Positions 1-12,850 of a DNA stretch of 64,000 nt are shown here, in pieces (position 1 is the stretch's first letter; each line of letters starts with the position of its first letter). A model generated the notes under the pieces. The model saw only the letters and a program-made list of their open reading frames with translations. It was not told where the DNA came from and ran no database searches. Both the position numbers and the translations under genes were made by a program. The stretch is from the NCBI GenBank assembly GCA_035578905.1, contig JAQJVL010000126.1, positions 620,001 to 684,000 on the forward strand. The letters are read 5' to 3'. Source of the stretch: Stictocephala bisonia (taxonomy: Eukaryota > Arthropoda > Insecta > Hemiptera > Membracidae).

Positions 1-1000
1 TAGAGTGACCAGGTCGTTTCCTTCAGTTACATAACAGTGGTTGAATACTCTGGTTTTAGAAGTGTGTAAATTTAAAATGATACGAAAAATATTAGATTTG
101 TACTTAAAATATATTATGAGGAATGTAAGTTTAATATGATATTAAATGAGGATCGAGGTAGTAGATTTCATAACATTTAAATAATTTTTATATAACACCA
201 AAACTCAAACGGATAAATTTTTATTGAAACATAATTTATATATTTTGTAATATTTACAAGTATACATAAAACTGTAGAATGTGTAATTGTATATGTAATA
301 AGTTAGTAGATCAAATAAACTCATTGCCATTTTATATAAAAAAAACTTGCTTTTCACTTATGTTCCTTCCGGTCGTGCCCTTTCGCACCGGGAAGGCAAG
401 GAAGTACGGAGTGTGAGTTGGCAAATGTGGTGCTGTGATTGGCGACCAAGATAGTGGCCAGTAGCACATTTTTAATTAATGTCCTAACTCTCATTTAATT
501 GGCCCAAGTTCCACGTACGAAGGCCACACCGTTTTCTCCTTGACAATTTTCGTGGACAGATTTTCTCGATTGGAGTGTTATAACGGTGATCAGTGAGGTT
601 TGAAGGGAGTTTTCACTGGATCGTAAATCCGCGAAAAATTTTTAAAATGCTTAATTTAACTTTAGGTTAGGTGGAAATATGGTAAAGAACTTGTTAAACG
701 CAATAGGATGTCAAAAGTAATATTCTTTGCTCAGTTTTAAGCAAAATCAAACTGTATACGAGTGTATCAGGTTTTTTATTTTGATGTACCGAAAATCAAA
801 ATAGCAAATATTGTTCATATACTGTATATGTTAGTCATGGTCAATTTTAATTTATTTGTTTTGGTAAATCCTCACCAGAATATTCCCTTTTAAAAAAATG
901 GTCAAATTAAATATTTTTGTTAAACTAGGGCTCCCAACAAAACTTGTATATATTGTCTAGCCGAAATCAATTTATTTAGTGAGATAATTATTGCCAATAC
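1..1000. other. Unassigned AT-rich sequence
   Basis: No gene seen. Bases 360-600 are less AT-rich than their surroundings and contain a small hairpin near 366-396 (CCTTCCGG against CACCGGGAAGG) and a CCAAT-type word (GATTGG). This could be regulatory or an old transposon end, but nothing proves either. Confidence 0.4.
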
Positions 1001-2153
1001 CCATTCACTCTAGACAAGCCTCTATAGTCAACTTATTCCATTCAATCTAGACAAGCCTCTATAGTCAACTTATTCCATTCACTCTAGACAAGCCTCTATA
1101 CTCAACTTATTCAATTGTCTCTAGTTAAGCCTCTATAGTCAACTTATTACATTCACTCTAGACAAGCTTCTATAGTCAACTTATTCCATTCACTCTAGAT
1201 AAGCCTCTATAGTCAACTTATTACATTAACTCTAGACAAGCCTCTATAGTAAACTTATTACATTCACTCTAGACAAGCCTCTATAGTCAACTTATTACAT
1301 TCACTCTAGACAAGCCTCTATAGTCAACTTATTCCATTCACTTTAGACAAGCCTCTATAGTCAACTTATTCCATTCACTCTAGATAAGCCTCTATAGTCA
1401 ACTTATTACATTCACTCTAGACAAGCATCTATAGTCAACTTATTTCATTCACTCTAGACAAGCCTCTATAGTCAACTTATTCCATTCACTCTAGATAAGC
1501 CTCTATATTCAACTTATTACATTCACTCTAGACAAGCCTCTATAGTCAACTTATTACATTCACTCTAGATAAGCCTCTATATTCAACTTATTCCATTCAC
1601 TCTAGACAAGCCTCTATAGTCAACTTATTCCATTCACTCTAGATAAGCCTCTATATTCAACTTATTACATTCACTCTAGATAAGCCTCTATAGTCAACTT
1701 ATTACATTCACTCTAGACAAGCCTCTATAGTCAACTTATTACATTCACTCTAGACAAGCCTCTATAGTCAACTTATTCCATTCACTCTAGACAACCCTCT
1801 ATAGTCAACTTATTCCATTCACTCTAGACAAGCCTCTATAGTCAACTTATTACGTTCACTCTAGACAAGCCTCTATAGTCAACTTATTCCATTCACTCTA
1901 GACAACCCTCTATAGTCAACTTATTCCATTCACTCTAGATAAGCCTCTATAGTCAACTTATTCCATTCACTCTAGACAACCCTCTATAGTCAACTTATTC
2001 CATTCACTCTAGACAAGCCTCTATAGTCAACTTATTCCATTCACTCTAGACAACCCTCTATAGTCAACTTATTCCATTCACTCTAGACAAGCCTCTATAG
2101 TCAACTTATTCCATTCACTCTAGATAAGCCTCTATAGTCAACTTATTCCATTT
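1001..2153. repeat. 37-bp minisatellite, about 31 copies
   Basis: A head-to-tail array with a 37-bp unit containing CATTCACTCTAGACAAGCC followed by TCTATAGTCAACTTATT. Copies vary mainly at two places, GACAAGCC/GATAAGCC/GACAACCC and TTATTCCA/TTATTACA. In the last third, GCC and CCC variants tend to alternate, which suggests expansion in blocks of two or more units. The period is not a multiple of three and there is no open frame. Confidence 0.97.
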
Positions 2154-4075
2154 TTAATCATGAACAATAAATACTTATTCAGCTAGGCAAAGGCTCACGA
2201 AATATATTTTTTGTTAGGTATGATCAATATACCTTTTTACTTCAATGAGGCAAAATACTCACAAAATCTTATTGCTTTTATTAGGCAATAAAGGCAAAAA
2301 AAAATCAAGTTCAAAAAATGTTTATTCAATTAATTACAATAAATACAGGTATACAATTTTCTCCCAATGCGCAAACATACGCGTACGGGAGTGTAGTTGG
2401 TTTCACAGTTTTCTACATGAATAAAATCCAAATATCAAATGCATGCATAATGTTAAATATCACATATAATGATAAACAGAATGTGACTTACTATCTACTT
2501 ATTCAAATTAATTGCTACTATGAGGCGCAAGCGGCACAGGCGGTATCCATATTCTTTATCCAATTACAAATTGCATAAAGTTCCCGTCTATTAGTGTCAA
2601 ACTAACAGTGGACTATAGAGGATCAGTAAGCCCTTTTTTTCAATCACGAAATCTATCTACTTTGGTAGGTTTGTCAGTGTACATTTTGATACTGTAAATT
2701 TATTAATGTCATCAATATATACAAATCACAAGCATATAAATATATTGTGTATATATATTATTTATTTTTACTTTGTATTCACATATAAAACACACAAAAA
2801 AGTGTTAATTGATTTATATAATTAATTTACACTTTTCATTTAAGCAATCATTTCCATTGTTTGCTGTAGATGATGTATGGCATGGATTTCTTCATTTAAG
2901 TAAAGATTAAAAACGTTTGTCTGTAACATTTATTTAGTTATATTTCGACTCTTAAACATGAGTAATGTATTTAAATGTCTCCACATATGTTAAGGTTCAA
3001 CTTCAAACAAGGGTATTTTCTATCTATTCAAAAATCTTCATTCATTAAAATCAATGTCCAGCTTCATTTTATTATGAGCAATATTTTACTTCATATATTT
3101 GCTCAACAAGCCTCAACATAATCCGTCTTCCTTGTTTTAGGAAATAGTTAGGACAAGTGTCAAGGTCGTCTCACTATAGTCTACTTAACGCAAAGTTCGA
3201 GGATTCTTTATAACATATATTTGTCAAGGTTGAAGCCACCTTGGCCTTGGGCCAAGAGTACACTCTGTCCTATCTTATATAGAGCCTCACTGTTGTCTGT
3301 TTGTGTAACTCGGTTACGTCGGCGAGGAGAGCGTAGAGAACGAGTCTTTATACGCATCTCTGAGACCAATCGCTTAAACCGTTGAGTGGAAGTGGAGGGA
3401 CCGCCTCTCGTCAAGTCAGCACACAAGAAACAGGCTTTTCAGGAAGGTTTTAAAAACATATTTTCTACAGTATATTTATTATTTTATGATTGAAACATAA
3501 CGAAATATATTTTATACAAAAAAATTAATCGTGACTTTTTTTGTATTTTTAGATACTTACTATTAAAAGTGAAGATATAATAATTGTTAGTTATTTGTTA
3601 GTGTCCATCACGTACCACCATATAAATCAACATCTAGTTTAAAACTTCCTCTATTTAATACTTAGATAAACATTTTTTTTTTTTAACTGTCGGAAATGTA
3701 ATAGAATGGCATATTTATAGATAAATTAATTCTTGGCCTTGTGTAATTTGAACAACCTATAAGTTCATTTTACTCACATTTCAACGTCCATTAAAACTTA
3801 TCCAGAAAACGTTTAGATAGTATTTAATCAATTTGTTAGGTTATCTATAAAAAAATGGTGTAACAAAAATAAAAAAAGCCTCTTCATTTGTATATTAAAT
3901 CAAAATAAAAAAATCGGTTTATTCCAAAAAAAGACAAGTACAAAAGTAACAATACATAATATAACTTATAGTGATCCTCTCGTGGGCTAAAGCCTGTGCG
4001 AGAGGACCGAGAAGTTATCAATAAAACTGTTTCCTGGTGAATGGCAAACTTAAATGACAAAAATACTTAATATCC
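2154..4075. other. Unassigned AT-rich sequence with one GC-richer island
   Basis: Mostly AT-rich filler. The 86-codon open frame at 2318-2578 has AT-driven composition and no recognisable domain. Bases 3150-3430 are richer in G+C, with a TATATAGAG word and a short open frame on the minus strand; this might be a solo LTR or other transposon scrap, but I found no matching ends. A small hairpin (CCTCTCG against CGAGAGG) lies near 3975-4005. Confidence 0.35.
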
Positions 4076-4270
4076 ATATTATGAAATACAATACAAATGA
4101 CAAATATAAAATAAACTCCTCATACCAGAGGCCGCAGGAGAGAAAAAATCAAATGAAAATGAGGATAATATTACATCTTTCATCATTATTATTTGGTTTT
4201 TTAATCTCCTGCGGCCTCTGGTATGAAGAGTTTATTTTGTATTTGTCATTTGTATTGTATTTCATAATAT
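4076..4270. repeat. Foldback hairpin with 66-bp arms
   Basis: The left arm 4076-4141 is the reverse complement of 4205-4270 with only two mismatches in 66, around a 63-bp centre that itself pairs in part. The outer ends read ATATTATGAAATACAATAC and its complement; the inner ends are GC-rich (GGCCGCAGGAGA). The near-identity means either recent origin or gene conversion. Read-through transcription would give a long hairpin RNA. It may be a small foldback element, since it sits directly beside another terminal inverted repeat at 4285. Confidence 0.9.
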
Positions 4271-4284
4271 ATGAGGATGTGCAC

Positions 4285-5473
4285 CTATTTGTGGCTTGTC
4301 CACTTGCGGCAAACCGGATTTTTCTGACATTTGCGGCACGATTTAAACTAACCCACCAATTATTGGTTTATTTATGACTTTGGGATCAGGAGGAACATGG
4401 TCGGACTACCACTTGCGGCCCAGACTTAATTTTTGTAAGATTGTTAACTAACTGTAAATTGAAAGTCGTAAATGTCAGATTAATGTATTTAGTGTTGGAT
4501 ACAGTTGAAAAAATCTCTTAATGTGATGGAACGGAATCTCTGAAACGTTAACAAACGAACACTAAATAAATTTGTTTTTGTAATATTTACCAAGATAATA
4601 ATGTTTATCTTACATGGCTTTAAATTTATCCAACATCAGTTATGAGTTACTGGATGTTCAAATATAAACAAATTTATCCAAGTATTCGTATTATAATGAC
4701 AGGAATTACTTGTGATATTAGCGTAAAGTCCTACAGGAAGATGCTTCCTGACAAGACAGGGAGTTGATAAGAATTGAAGCATTGAGTAAACAAGTGGTTT
4801 GTGTGTTATAGTTATTTATGTTACGAGCCGTTCACTGTGATTTGCAGTGGGATAAATTGATAATCAGTAATATTTATACTGTACCACATCCAAGACATTC
4901 AAAATTAAATTTCAGTAGTTTAGCTAAAAATATATTGGCAACAGTGTATATTCTAGTTGGGATGCATTGCTGGGATATGTTAAGGAATCCTACCCAGCCA
5001 TCATCCCATTTGTATCTTTACGAGTATTTGAAAGAGACAAAAAAGTGAAATTATTTCTTAGTATTTTATTACGGAAAACTACCATTGGGTTAAAATAATG
5101 AAACAGAAATGCCGCTGTTGCCTCGCATTTTTCAGAGAACTTAAGAGATGTAGAATTAAAAAAAAAATAATAAGGTTAATATTTCAAGGAACACAACAGA
5201 ATAAAGTTGAACGTTTAACGCTCATTGATTTAATTTTAAATTTTAACGAATTAACATGTTCATGTGAATTAATAAAAAGGAGACAGTGATTTACATTTAT
5301 AAAACAATATTTTATAAAATAAATGATCATGAGCTATGTACTGGTATTATTTGTATTAGATCCAACCTATCTTTAAAAGATAAATTTTTTCTTATATAGT
5401 ACCTTGAAAAAGCGATGCAAGACAAATGTTGTATTTAAATTGGGAGAGCCGCAAGTGGGCGAACCGCAAATAG
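4285..5473. mobile_element. Possible non-autonomous DNA element bounded by 26-bp inverted repeats
   Basis: Bases 4285-4310 (CTATTTGTGG then CCACTTGCGGC) match the reverse complement of 5448-5473 at 22 of 26 positions. The word TTGCGGC recurs just inside the left end near 4333 and 4410. Between the ends are AT-rich sequence and two short open frames (4818-5048 and 5098-5289) with no domain I recognise. No clear target-site duplication was found, so the boundaries are tentative. Confidence 0.4.
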
Positions 5474-8290
5474 CATGGAACCGGATATAAGACATATTGA
5501 GTAAAGCAGCTTTAACGTATAGTCGACATATTCACTATACTGGCAAAAATAATTTAGGAATTAATTTTATTTCCTTCACTGGCCACTGCTACACATGATG
5601 ACAACATGACTTTTGACGAAATTGATAGAATTATTTTCCGGAAGAACCTCAACATGACTGAAACAGTGATTATTGCAGGATGAAGCATTTGTTCTCCAAG
5701 TTCAACTTTGACTGAAGCCATTTAAGTCCAACATACTTGGAAGGACCCTATTTCTCCTCAAATTACTCCCTATTTTAGTTCTATATTTACACAATCAGAT
5801 GAGATATATATAAAAAAAAAAAAAACTATTGTAACATTTCAAGGACATTTGTAATAAACAGTTTGAACTGAAGATTTTCATATACATATTTATATATGAA
5901 AATGCATACATTTCAATGGTTTATTAATTTATCAGGAATTTTAAAACCCAGCAAAACGTATATGTACCAAATATTTATCTTTATTCTTTTCAAGAATCGT
6001 TAGATAGTGAAATAGAAGGATCAAAATCTTACGTAAGATAATTCACTAATTTAAAACCATTTCGAACTAAACAACATTTTTTATTTATAGTTTAAGAACG
6101 TAGTACTTTTGAAAAATGACAGTAAAAAGTAGTATTTGATTGTGTACCAAAGTTAATACTCTCAAAAAAGACCAAGTAAACCTATGTTTTATTGACGAGT
6201 TATATTTTACTACACTCAATTGTTTACAAACATTGCCCTTTCTCCTTAAAAAAAGGAAGAAAGAAGCAAAATCTATTTTAAACAAAACATGTATTTTATC
6301 CTATTCTTATTTGAGACAGCTACGAGGCTTGTGGCATCCTTCTTTCCCAAGGGCTGTCGTTGCTCTGTGTCTACAATTTGCCTATGATTTATCTACCCTC
6401 GACTACAAGGGCCGAATTAATTGCCAGTGTAGCCCAGGGCTCCGCCACCCCTGGATGTAGCCCGCTGGGGTGCTTTGCATGCCCACACTTAGTATGCTGT
6501 GCACTGCTATGGTTTTAGACTTGCATTTACATCCGCTTTTTGTGCCGCTGTCGAGACGCGCTTTTTATTAATGGTTTGTCACATGTGCGTAGCTGCGCTG
6601 TTTTTCGAACGCTCGCTGTGGGAACCTCGCCTCGGGCTTCGGTCGGCACTAGAGTCGTTGTTAACCCGTTGTTTTTTTAGAACGACATTGTTCTTTTCAT
6701 TGGCAAGTAATAACAACTTTTTGACAACTTGTAAATAAGCTTGTTTGTGTTTCTGTTTCTTATTTTAGTTATTTTGTTAATTTTTTGTTCTCAATAGATC
6801 AAAAGTATCTTAGGGAGTTCTATATCCAATCAGAAGACCCAAAGGAGTTAGGTTTGAGTGAGGGTTATTCTTGGATTCGATAAATGGTTTGACAACTTTT
6901 AAGGAATCCCCGTTTTCTTTTGTTCAAAAGAATAATATTACATTTTGATTTTGTAACAGTAATTATTTATAATACATGAATATGACAACCTTATAACCTT
7001 CTGTATTTTAGATACTTGGTTAAAAAAAATTAAACCCTAACCATAAAAAGTTAATAAAAATACTGTATTACCAAACACTCATAAATCATATATAAAGTAC
7101 CAATAAAACCACATTAAAATAAAACACTTTTAATTTAGTAAAATAACTAAACCTTTTGTTACAAATGTTATTATTTTTTACTTGTATTTTATTCACATAA
7201 CAGTTATTCTTAATTGCGAATATATGTTGTTTTCCTGATTTATTGGTAGTTAAAATTGTTACCCTCTTTAATTAATTTTAATTTTTAAGATCTATAATTA
7301 ATTTAATCATTTATATTAAACACAAAATCCAGCTCAAATATGAATGCTTCTATTAATCCGACTTTCATCGCTGTGAAAATAACTATACAAAATATTTTAT
7401 TAAATACTTCCTGAACAATGTACCATGTTTGCTAAACAGCAATATAAACGTCAAAACCGGTATCAGACAGTCTTCGGCAGTTGTTTGACGGTGAGGATAG
7501 GTTTGGTGGGTCTGCTATTATTATGATTTTTTTTCATCTTGACAAGTGCTGTCTTCCTATATACTTCGGATTTGGACTATTGTCTGGATATGATTTTCAA
7601 AGTTAAAAACGTGTAATGCAAACTATATATATTTATCACATTTTTATGAAGTTGGCTACATATTTCCAGTTTACTAATTGACGTACATATGTAAATGTTC
7701 GCCCTTGGAAGCCATCGGGTAGACCTTCTCCACAGTTTACATTTCAAAAAGGGAATTAGCAAACAAGAAATTCAATTTCGTTGATTGTTCTCGTTTAAAA
7801 CAAAATTTTATTCTGATTTTTGTTGTTTTGATTTGTTCCCAATTTGTATTCAATTCAGTGACATGCCTGTTAAAGTCTACATGTCCCCTAGCTAACTAAC
7901 CTCCCTGAAAATCCATTCGCCAGCGTAAATGTCTCGTTACAAAATTACTTGTTGGTTTTAAAATTTAACGTTTTATATATTTGTATCAATCTCGTTTACA
8001 AGCATTTTAGATGATACTCATCAAGCTATAATTTGTCTCAAACTCTGAGCAATCGTTTTTTCTCAATTCATATGTGTCCAGGGAGGGTGATTGTGCTGAT
8101 ATATGGTAAATAATATTTACGTCGATGAGTAAGATGTCTTACTTTCTGGAATCTACTTGACATTTTAATGTTTAATGTTTTTACGATTACAGAACTTACT
8201 TGAAATAAAATGTCGAGCTGTCGTCTTTCCCAAGAAAATCACGTAACTCAGATATATACTGTACATCCAAAGTATATATTTAAAGAAATT
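5474..8290. other. Unassigned sequence with a GC-richer island at 6.3-6.7 kb
   Basis: Mostly AT-rich with homopolymer A and T runs. Bases 6320-6690 are clearly GC-richer and hold overlapping open frames at 6140-6460 and 6499-6738. The repeated words GTAGCCC and CCACCCCTGG suggest a decayed transposon rather than a host gene. A short hairpin occurs at 5875-5902. Nothing else is recognisable. Confidence 0.35.
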
Positions 8291-9597
8291 CTATTAATAC
8301 ACAACTCACTTCTAAGTCTTCAATACTATTAATACACAACTCACTTCTAAGTCTTCAATACTATTAATGCACAACTCACTTCTAAGTCTTCAATACGATT
8401 AATACACAACTCACTTCTAAGTCTTCAATACGATTAATACACAACTCACTTCTAAGTCTTCAATACTATTAATACACAACTCACTTCTAAGTCTTCAATA
8501 CTATTAATGCACAACTCACTTCTAAGTCTTCAATACGATTAATACACAACTCACTTCTAAGTCTTCAATACTATTAATACACAACTCACTTCTAAGTCTT
8601 CAATACTATTAATGCACAACTCACTTCTAAGTCTTCAATACTATTAATACACAACTCACTTCTAAGTCTTCAATACTATTAATGCACAACTCACTTCTAA
8701 GTCTTCAATACTATTAATACACAACTCACTTCTAAGTCTTCAATACTATTAATACACAACTCACTTCTAAATCTTCAATACTATTAATACACAACTCACT
8801 TCTAAATCTTCAATACTATTAATACACAACTCACTTCTAAGTCTTCAATACTATTAATGCACAACTCACTTCTAAGTCTTCAATACTATTAATACACAAC
8901 TCACTTCTAAGTCTTCAATACTATTAATAAACAACTCACTTCTAAGTCTTCAATACTATTAATACACAACTCACATCTAAGTCTTCAATACTATTAATAC
9001 ACAACTCACTTCTAAGTCTTCAATAATATTAATACACAACTCACTTCTAAGTCTTCAATACTATTAATACACAACTCACTTCTAAGTCTTCAATACTATT
9101 AATACACAACTCACTTCTAAGTCTTCAATTCTATTAATACACAACTCACTTCTAAGTCTTCAATACTATTAATGCACAACTCACTTCTAAGTCTTCAATA
9201 CTATTAATACACAACTCACTTCTAAGTCTTCAATACTATTAATACACAACTCACTTCTAAGTCTTCAATACTATTAATGCACAACTCACTTCTAAGTCTT
9301 CAATACTATTAATGCACAACTCACTTCTAAGTCTTCAATACTATTAATGCACAACTCACCTCTAAGTCTTCAATACTATTAATGCACAACTCACTTCTAA
9401 GTCTTCAATACTATTAATGCACAACTCACTTCTAAGTCTTCAATACTATTAATGCACAACTCACTTCTAAGTCTTCAATACTATTAATACACAACTCACA
9501 ACTCACTTCTAAGTCTTCAATACATACTATTAAATACGACAACTCACTTCTAAGTCTTCAATACTATTAATACACAACCACTTCTAAGTCTTCAATT
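8291..9597. repeat. 35-bp minisatellite, about 37 copies
   Basis: A very homogeneous array. The 35-bp unit contains CTATTAATACACAACTCACT then TCTAAGTCTTCAATA. The main variants are ATACACAAC/ATGCACAAC and ATACTATT/ATACGATT. From about 9498 the copies become irregular, with an extra ACTCACA and a stray TACATACTATTAAATACG, and the array runs into a blended region after 9597. Confidence 0.97.
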
Positions 9598-10100
9598 ACT
9601 TTACTGATTGAGAGTCACTCCACTTTAAGCTGATAATTAAGAAATTAATTAATACTTTAATGACAACTACCTCTAAGTCTTGCAATAATAATTAATAAAA
9701 TTTAATTAAACTAAAGCAAATATTATTTCATCATTTCCCCCATTCTAATCATTCATCTACCACACTGAATCTTCAATTAATTAATGACATTCTTCAATTT
9801 TAACGATAAATAAAAAACTTAATCTACAAATATTATTGTCTTCTAATTTAAATATAAGCACACTACACCTACGAGATATATTAATCAAAAACTCATAACA
9901 TACATTAATGTCAAACATTTTAAGATAAATTAATAAACATGTCAAAGTCTTCAATAAAATGAAAAATTAACTCTTGAAAATAATGAAAACTATTGTTTCA
10001 ATACTAAATTATGAATCATTCTATTTCAATACAATAAGGACAACCATCAAGAATCATTTACAATTAATATTAAAGCAATACTTTAAATCAATACTAAACA
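9598..10100. other. Blend of minisatellite words and a copy of the sequence at 10.65-11.16 kb
   Basis: This block aligns end to end with 10650-11160 in the same order. Shared words include GAAATTAATTAAT, CTTCAATTAAT, AACGATAAATAA, TCTACAAATA and CACCTACG. Yet it is peppered with pieces of the neighbouring 35-bp unit (TCTAAGTCTT, AAGTCTTCAATA, CAATACTA). Either a duplicated segment has been converted by the satellite, or the assembly consensus has mixed two read populations. Confidence 0.65.
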
Positions 10101-10239
10101 CATTCTAAGTCTTCAATACTATTAATACACAACTCACTTCTAAGTCTTCAATACTATTAATACACAACTCACTTCTAAGTCTTCAATACTATTAATACAC
10201 AACTCACTTCTAAGTCTTCAATACTTTTAATACACAAAT
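10101..10239. repeat. Second block of the 35-bp minisatellite, about 4 copies
   Basis: Clean copies of the same unit as at 8291-9597 resume after the blended block and stop at about 10239 with a degraded copy (ATACTTTTAATACACAAATC). A single faint relative of the unit, TTTCTAAGTTCTGAATAC, occurs near 10521. Confidence 0.95.
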
Positions 10240-12666
10240 CATCAATAAGTCAACACTGTTCCAGTATTTAGCCTAGACAGTTTACCTCAAATAAAATGTA
10301 TAATCGACGGAGGGAAAAGTTATTTAAAAGGTTCTTCTCGAAACAATTTTTTTTTATGAAGTGAATTGTTTAATTTCTGACTTACATAAAACATGCCATG
10401 TATATGCCATGTAGATATACACTCAATTTTGGTTGAAGCACTCATGAAAATTTTCAAGGAATTAGGAAGAAAATAGATAAATAATTAATTAAAAAACAGA
10501 TAACTATTTAAAAGGTACATTTCTAAGTTCTGAATACAAACCATTAAAACATATTTTAACAATATGTACATTCTTTGAAGACTGAGCAGGAAGAAGGATA
10601 ATGTCAATCGTATGAAAGCAGTTTTATTTCCTAGAAGTGATGACTAACCCTAGAATCTGGTCGTGAGAGGTCAGCCACTTGAACAGCTGATAGATGAAGA
10701 AATTAATTAATTACTTTAAACTAATCGAGACCATTGCAGAAAAAAATATAAATTATTAACGCAAAGAAATAATTTCAGCCATTTCTACAATTCGAGTTCA
10801 TCTACGCAGCAACTGATTCTTCAATTAATGTGGGAAGGACGATTTGCAATTAACGATAAATAAGAAAACTTATCTACAAATAATTGTTCTATTAAATAAA
10901 GTTACTAGCACCTACGGAGTATATATGATAACAAAATATGAAATCATATGTCAAACATTGTTAGATAAATTAAAAATGTAAAGTGTAAGTAGAAATGAAA
11001 AATAACCTCTTGAAAAATGGAAAATGTTGTAATACTGAACAATTAAATTCAGTTATTAAAGAAGAAGGAAACGAAAGCAAGAACATTTAACAATTAATAT
11101 TAGGATATTTAAAAATAGGCAAACACAACTCAGGCATTTTAAATACTGTAACACAATCTTGATTTTAAAATGTCCTAACAATAAGCTCATTATTAAAATA
11201 ATCAAGAAGGAAAAAAAATAACAGAAGCTTAAGTCTCTCCATTTGGTCTGATAGAACATAAAGAAAATTTGGGTCTGATAGACCACAGTAGATTTTTTAC
11301 TGGAAGAAAATTAACGTGAAACCGTCATGTCTACGTTTATCTTTACATTAAATAGACTCGTATTTGGCCGGTCTGTTTATTAGCTGGTGTAGTGATTTCG
11401 TTTTTATACGAAAAAAATCCCCTTTGCGTCTCCGAGTTAAGAATTTAATGAAGAAGTTTTTGTAAATTTCTTCTCTATTATATTATATTACTTGCTTATT
11501 AAAACCTGATTGATTTTTATAATTTTATGTATACTCGTGATTCTTTTGATTGCTAAATTCAAAGACATATGTGCACGTGTTAAGCAAGCTATTATTTAAA
11601 ACTTATTTCATGAAACTTATATGTTTTTCATAACTTAAATAATTGTTACTTTTACGGTACAGATAACATTTATATGACAGCACAATAATTAGCTATGTTT
11701 GAAGTTGAAAAATATTATTAACGTAATGATTTAATTTTAGAATTAGGCAGACCTGAGGTGGGTCTAAAGGTCATTAATATAAAGTATGAACGGAAGTTTA
11801 CTTTATAATAGAAGGAATCAAACTGGAAATCTCATGACTGAATTACACAACGATATAGTATTATACATTTCCATGACACATCCAGTGTTTGGACCGTCCG
11901 ACGGGCAGTCCACATGCGGTTCTAATCCGCGACATTAAAGATGCAGCTTCATCGGGCCAAGCTTAGTGGGAATGGGGGAGGGGTAAACTGTACGTAGGGA
12001 GAAGCGTTATAAAAAAATCAATAAGGGCTGAAAAAATACAGGGTGGGGGGACGCATGCTCATTAGTGAAGAATGACAGGAGTGTGGCGCGCGTATAGGGT
12101 TAAGGACAGCGGTCTGCTAGAACTGGCCTGGAGTTGTCGACAGTTTTACATGTGTTTATAATCTAATAGGGCTTTGTCTGTAATAATTAACTTGGTTGCT
12201 TACTGCTATTTGAGCTAGTACTGTTGTTATATTTAGTATCCAATTTTTAAAACGTTAAATATTGCAAGGTGTTATAAAATGTTTCGGTCAAGGTCACAGG
12301 AACTGTATGCTTGTAAATAATTCGAAATAAATCACATATACCAACTAACCCAGCTGATATTTAGGTTCAGAGTTGCGCACACTAACGTAAACGAAAGTTT
12401 TCTCTCAACAACAATCTGGGGAAAATGGAATATTTAATTTGGAGAAGTAAATAACTAAATATGTTATTTGTTTGGTTTCAAACCTTCGAAACTATGTGTC
12501 TTATGACAACCTCTGACACACCAGGTAGCTTATATACAGTACATCGTATGGCTTTCAAAGGCCAGCTACCAAACTAATAAGAGATTAAAAATTATATTAA
12601 TAAGAAAAAATATCCTTATAAAATAAAATCTACAGTATGAAAATGAAGGATTATACTCATAATGGA

Positions 12667-12667
<1 letters not shown>
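10240..12667. other. Unassigned sequence; includes the cleaner partner of the blended block
   Basis: Bases 10650-11160 are the partner of 9598-10100 and contain no satellite words, so they look like the original. The open frame at 11056-11286 (minus) is low complexity and unlikely to be a gene. Bases 11890-12150 are GC-richer, with runs such as GGGGGAGGGG and GGGTGGGGGG, and have no recognisable gene. Confidence 0.4.
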
Positions 12668-12712
<45 letters not shown>

Positions 12713-12717
12713 TTTTT
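12668..12717. repeat. (TA)n microsatellite followed by a T run
   Basis: About 18 TA dinucleotides (12668-12704) run directly into 14 T residues. It lies about 100 bp from a hammerhead-like motif; (TA)n tracts are common neighbours of Penelope-like retroelements. Confidence 0.97.
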
Positions 12718-12810
12718 AAGGTACTCCCACCCCGCTAGGTGTATGAGTAATAGGATATAAATATTTATGGGGTTTTTTAAATTCTCATATATTCCAATGA
12801 AATGATTTAT

Positions 12811-12850
12811 TCTGTGAGACCTTTCGCCTACAATGTAGGCATCTTCAGAC
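12811..12850 (-). ncRNA. Hammerhead-like ribozyme core, probably from a Penelope-like element
   Basis: Read on the minus strand, CTGAAGA (12842-12848) fits the hammerhead core CUGANGA. It is followed by one T, a perfect 6-bp stem GCCTAC/GTAGGC with a 3-nt loop (12826-12840), then GAAA (12822-12825). This core-stem-GAAA order is typical of hammerhead motifs in Penelope-like retroelements. The extra T before the stem is non-canonical and I could not define stems I and III, so activity is doubtful. Confidence 0.4.

Noticed and set aside
2318..2578. 86-codon open frame
   Set aside because: AT-driven composition, no domain, no splice or promoter context.
3208..3426. Arg/Ser-rich 72-codon minus-strand frame as a gene
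   Set aside because: No motif, no splice sites of quality, and the region looks more like an LTR or other element fragment.
6140..6738. GC-rich open frames of 106 and 79 codons
   Set aside because: The frames overlap others, show no domain, and the repeated GTAGCCC words point to element debris. I cannot support a gene.
8291..9597. CRISPR-like regular repeats
   Set aside because: Units are directly adjacent with no unique spacers, and everything else in the window is eukaryotic.
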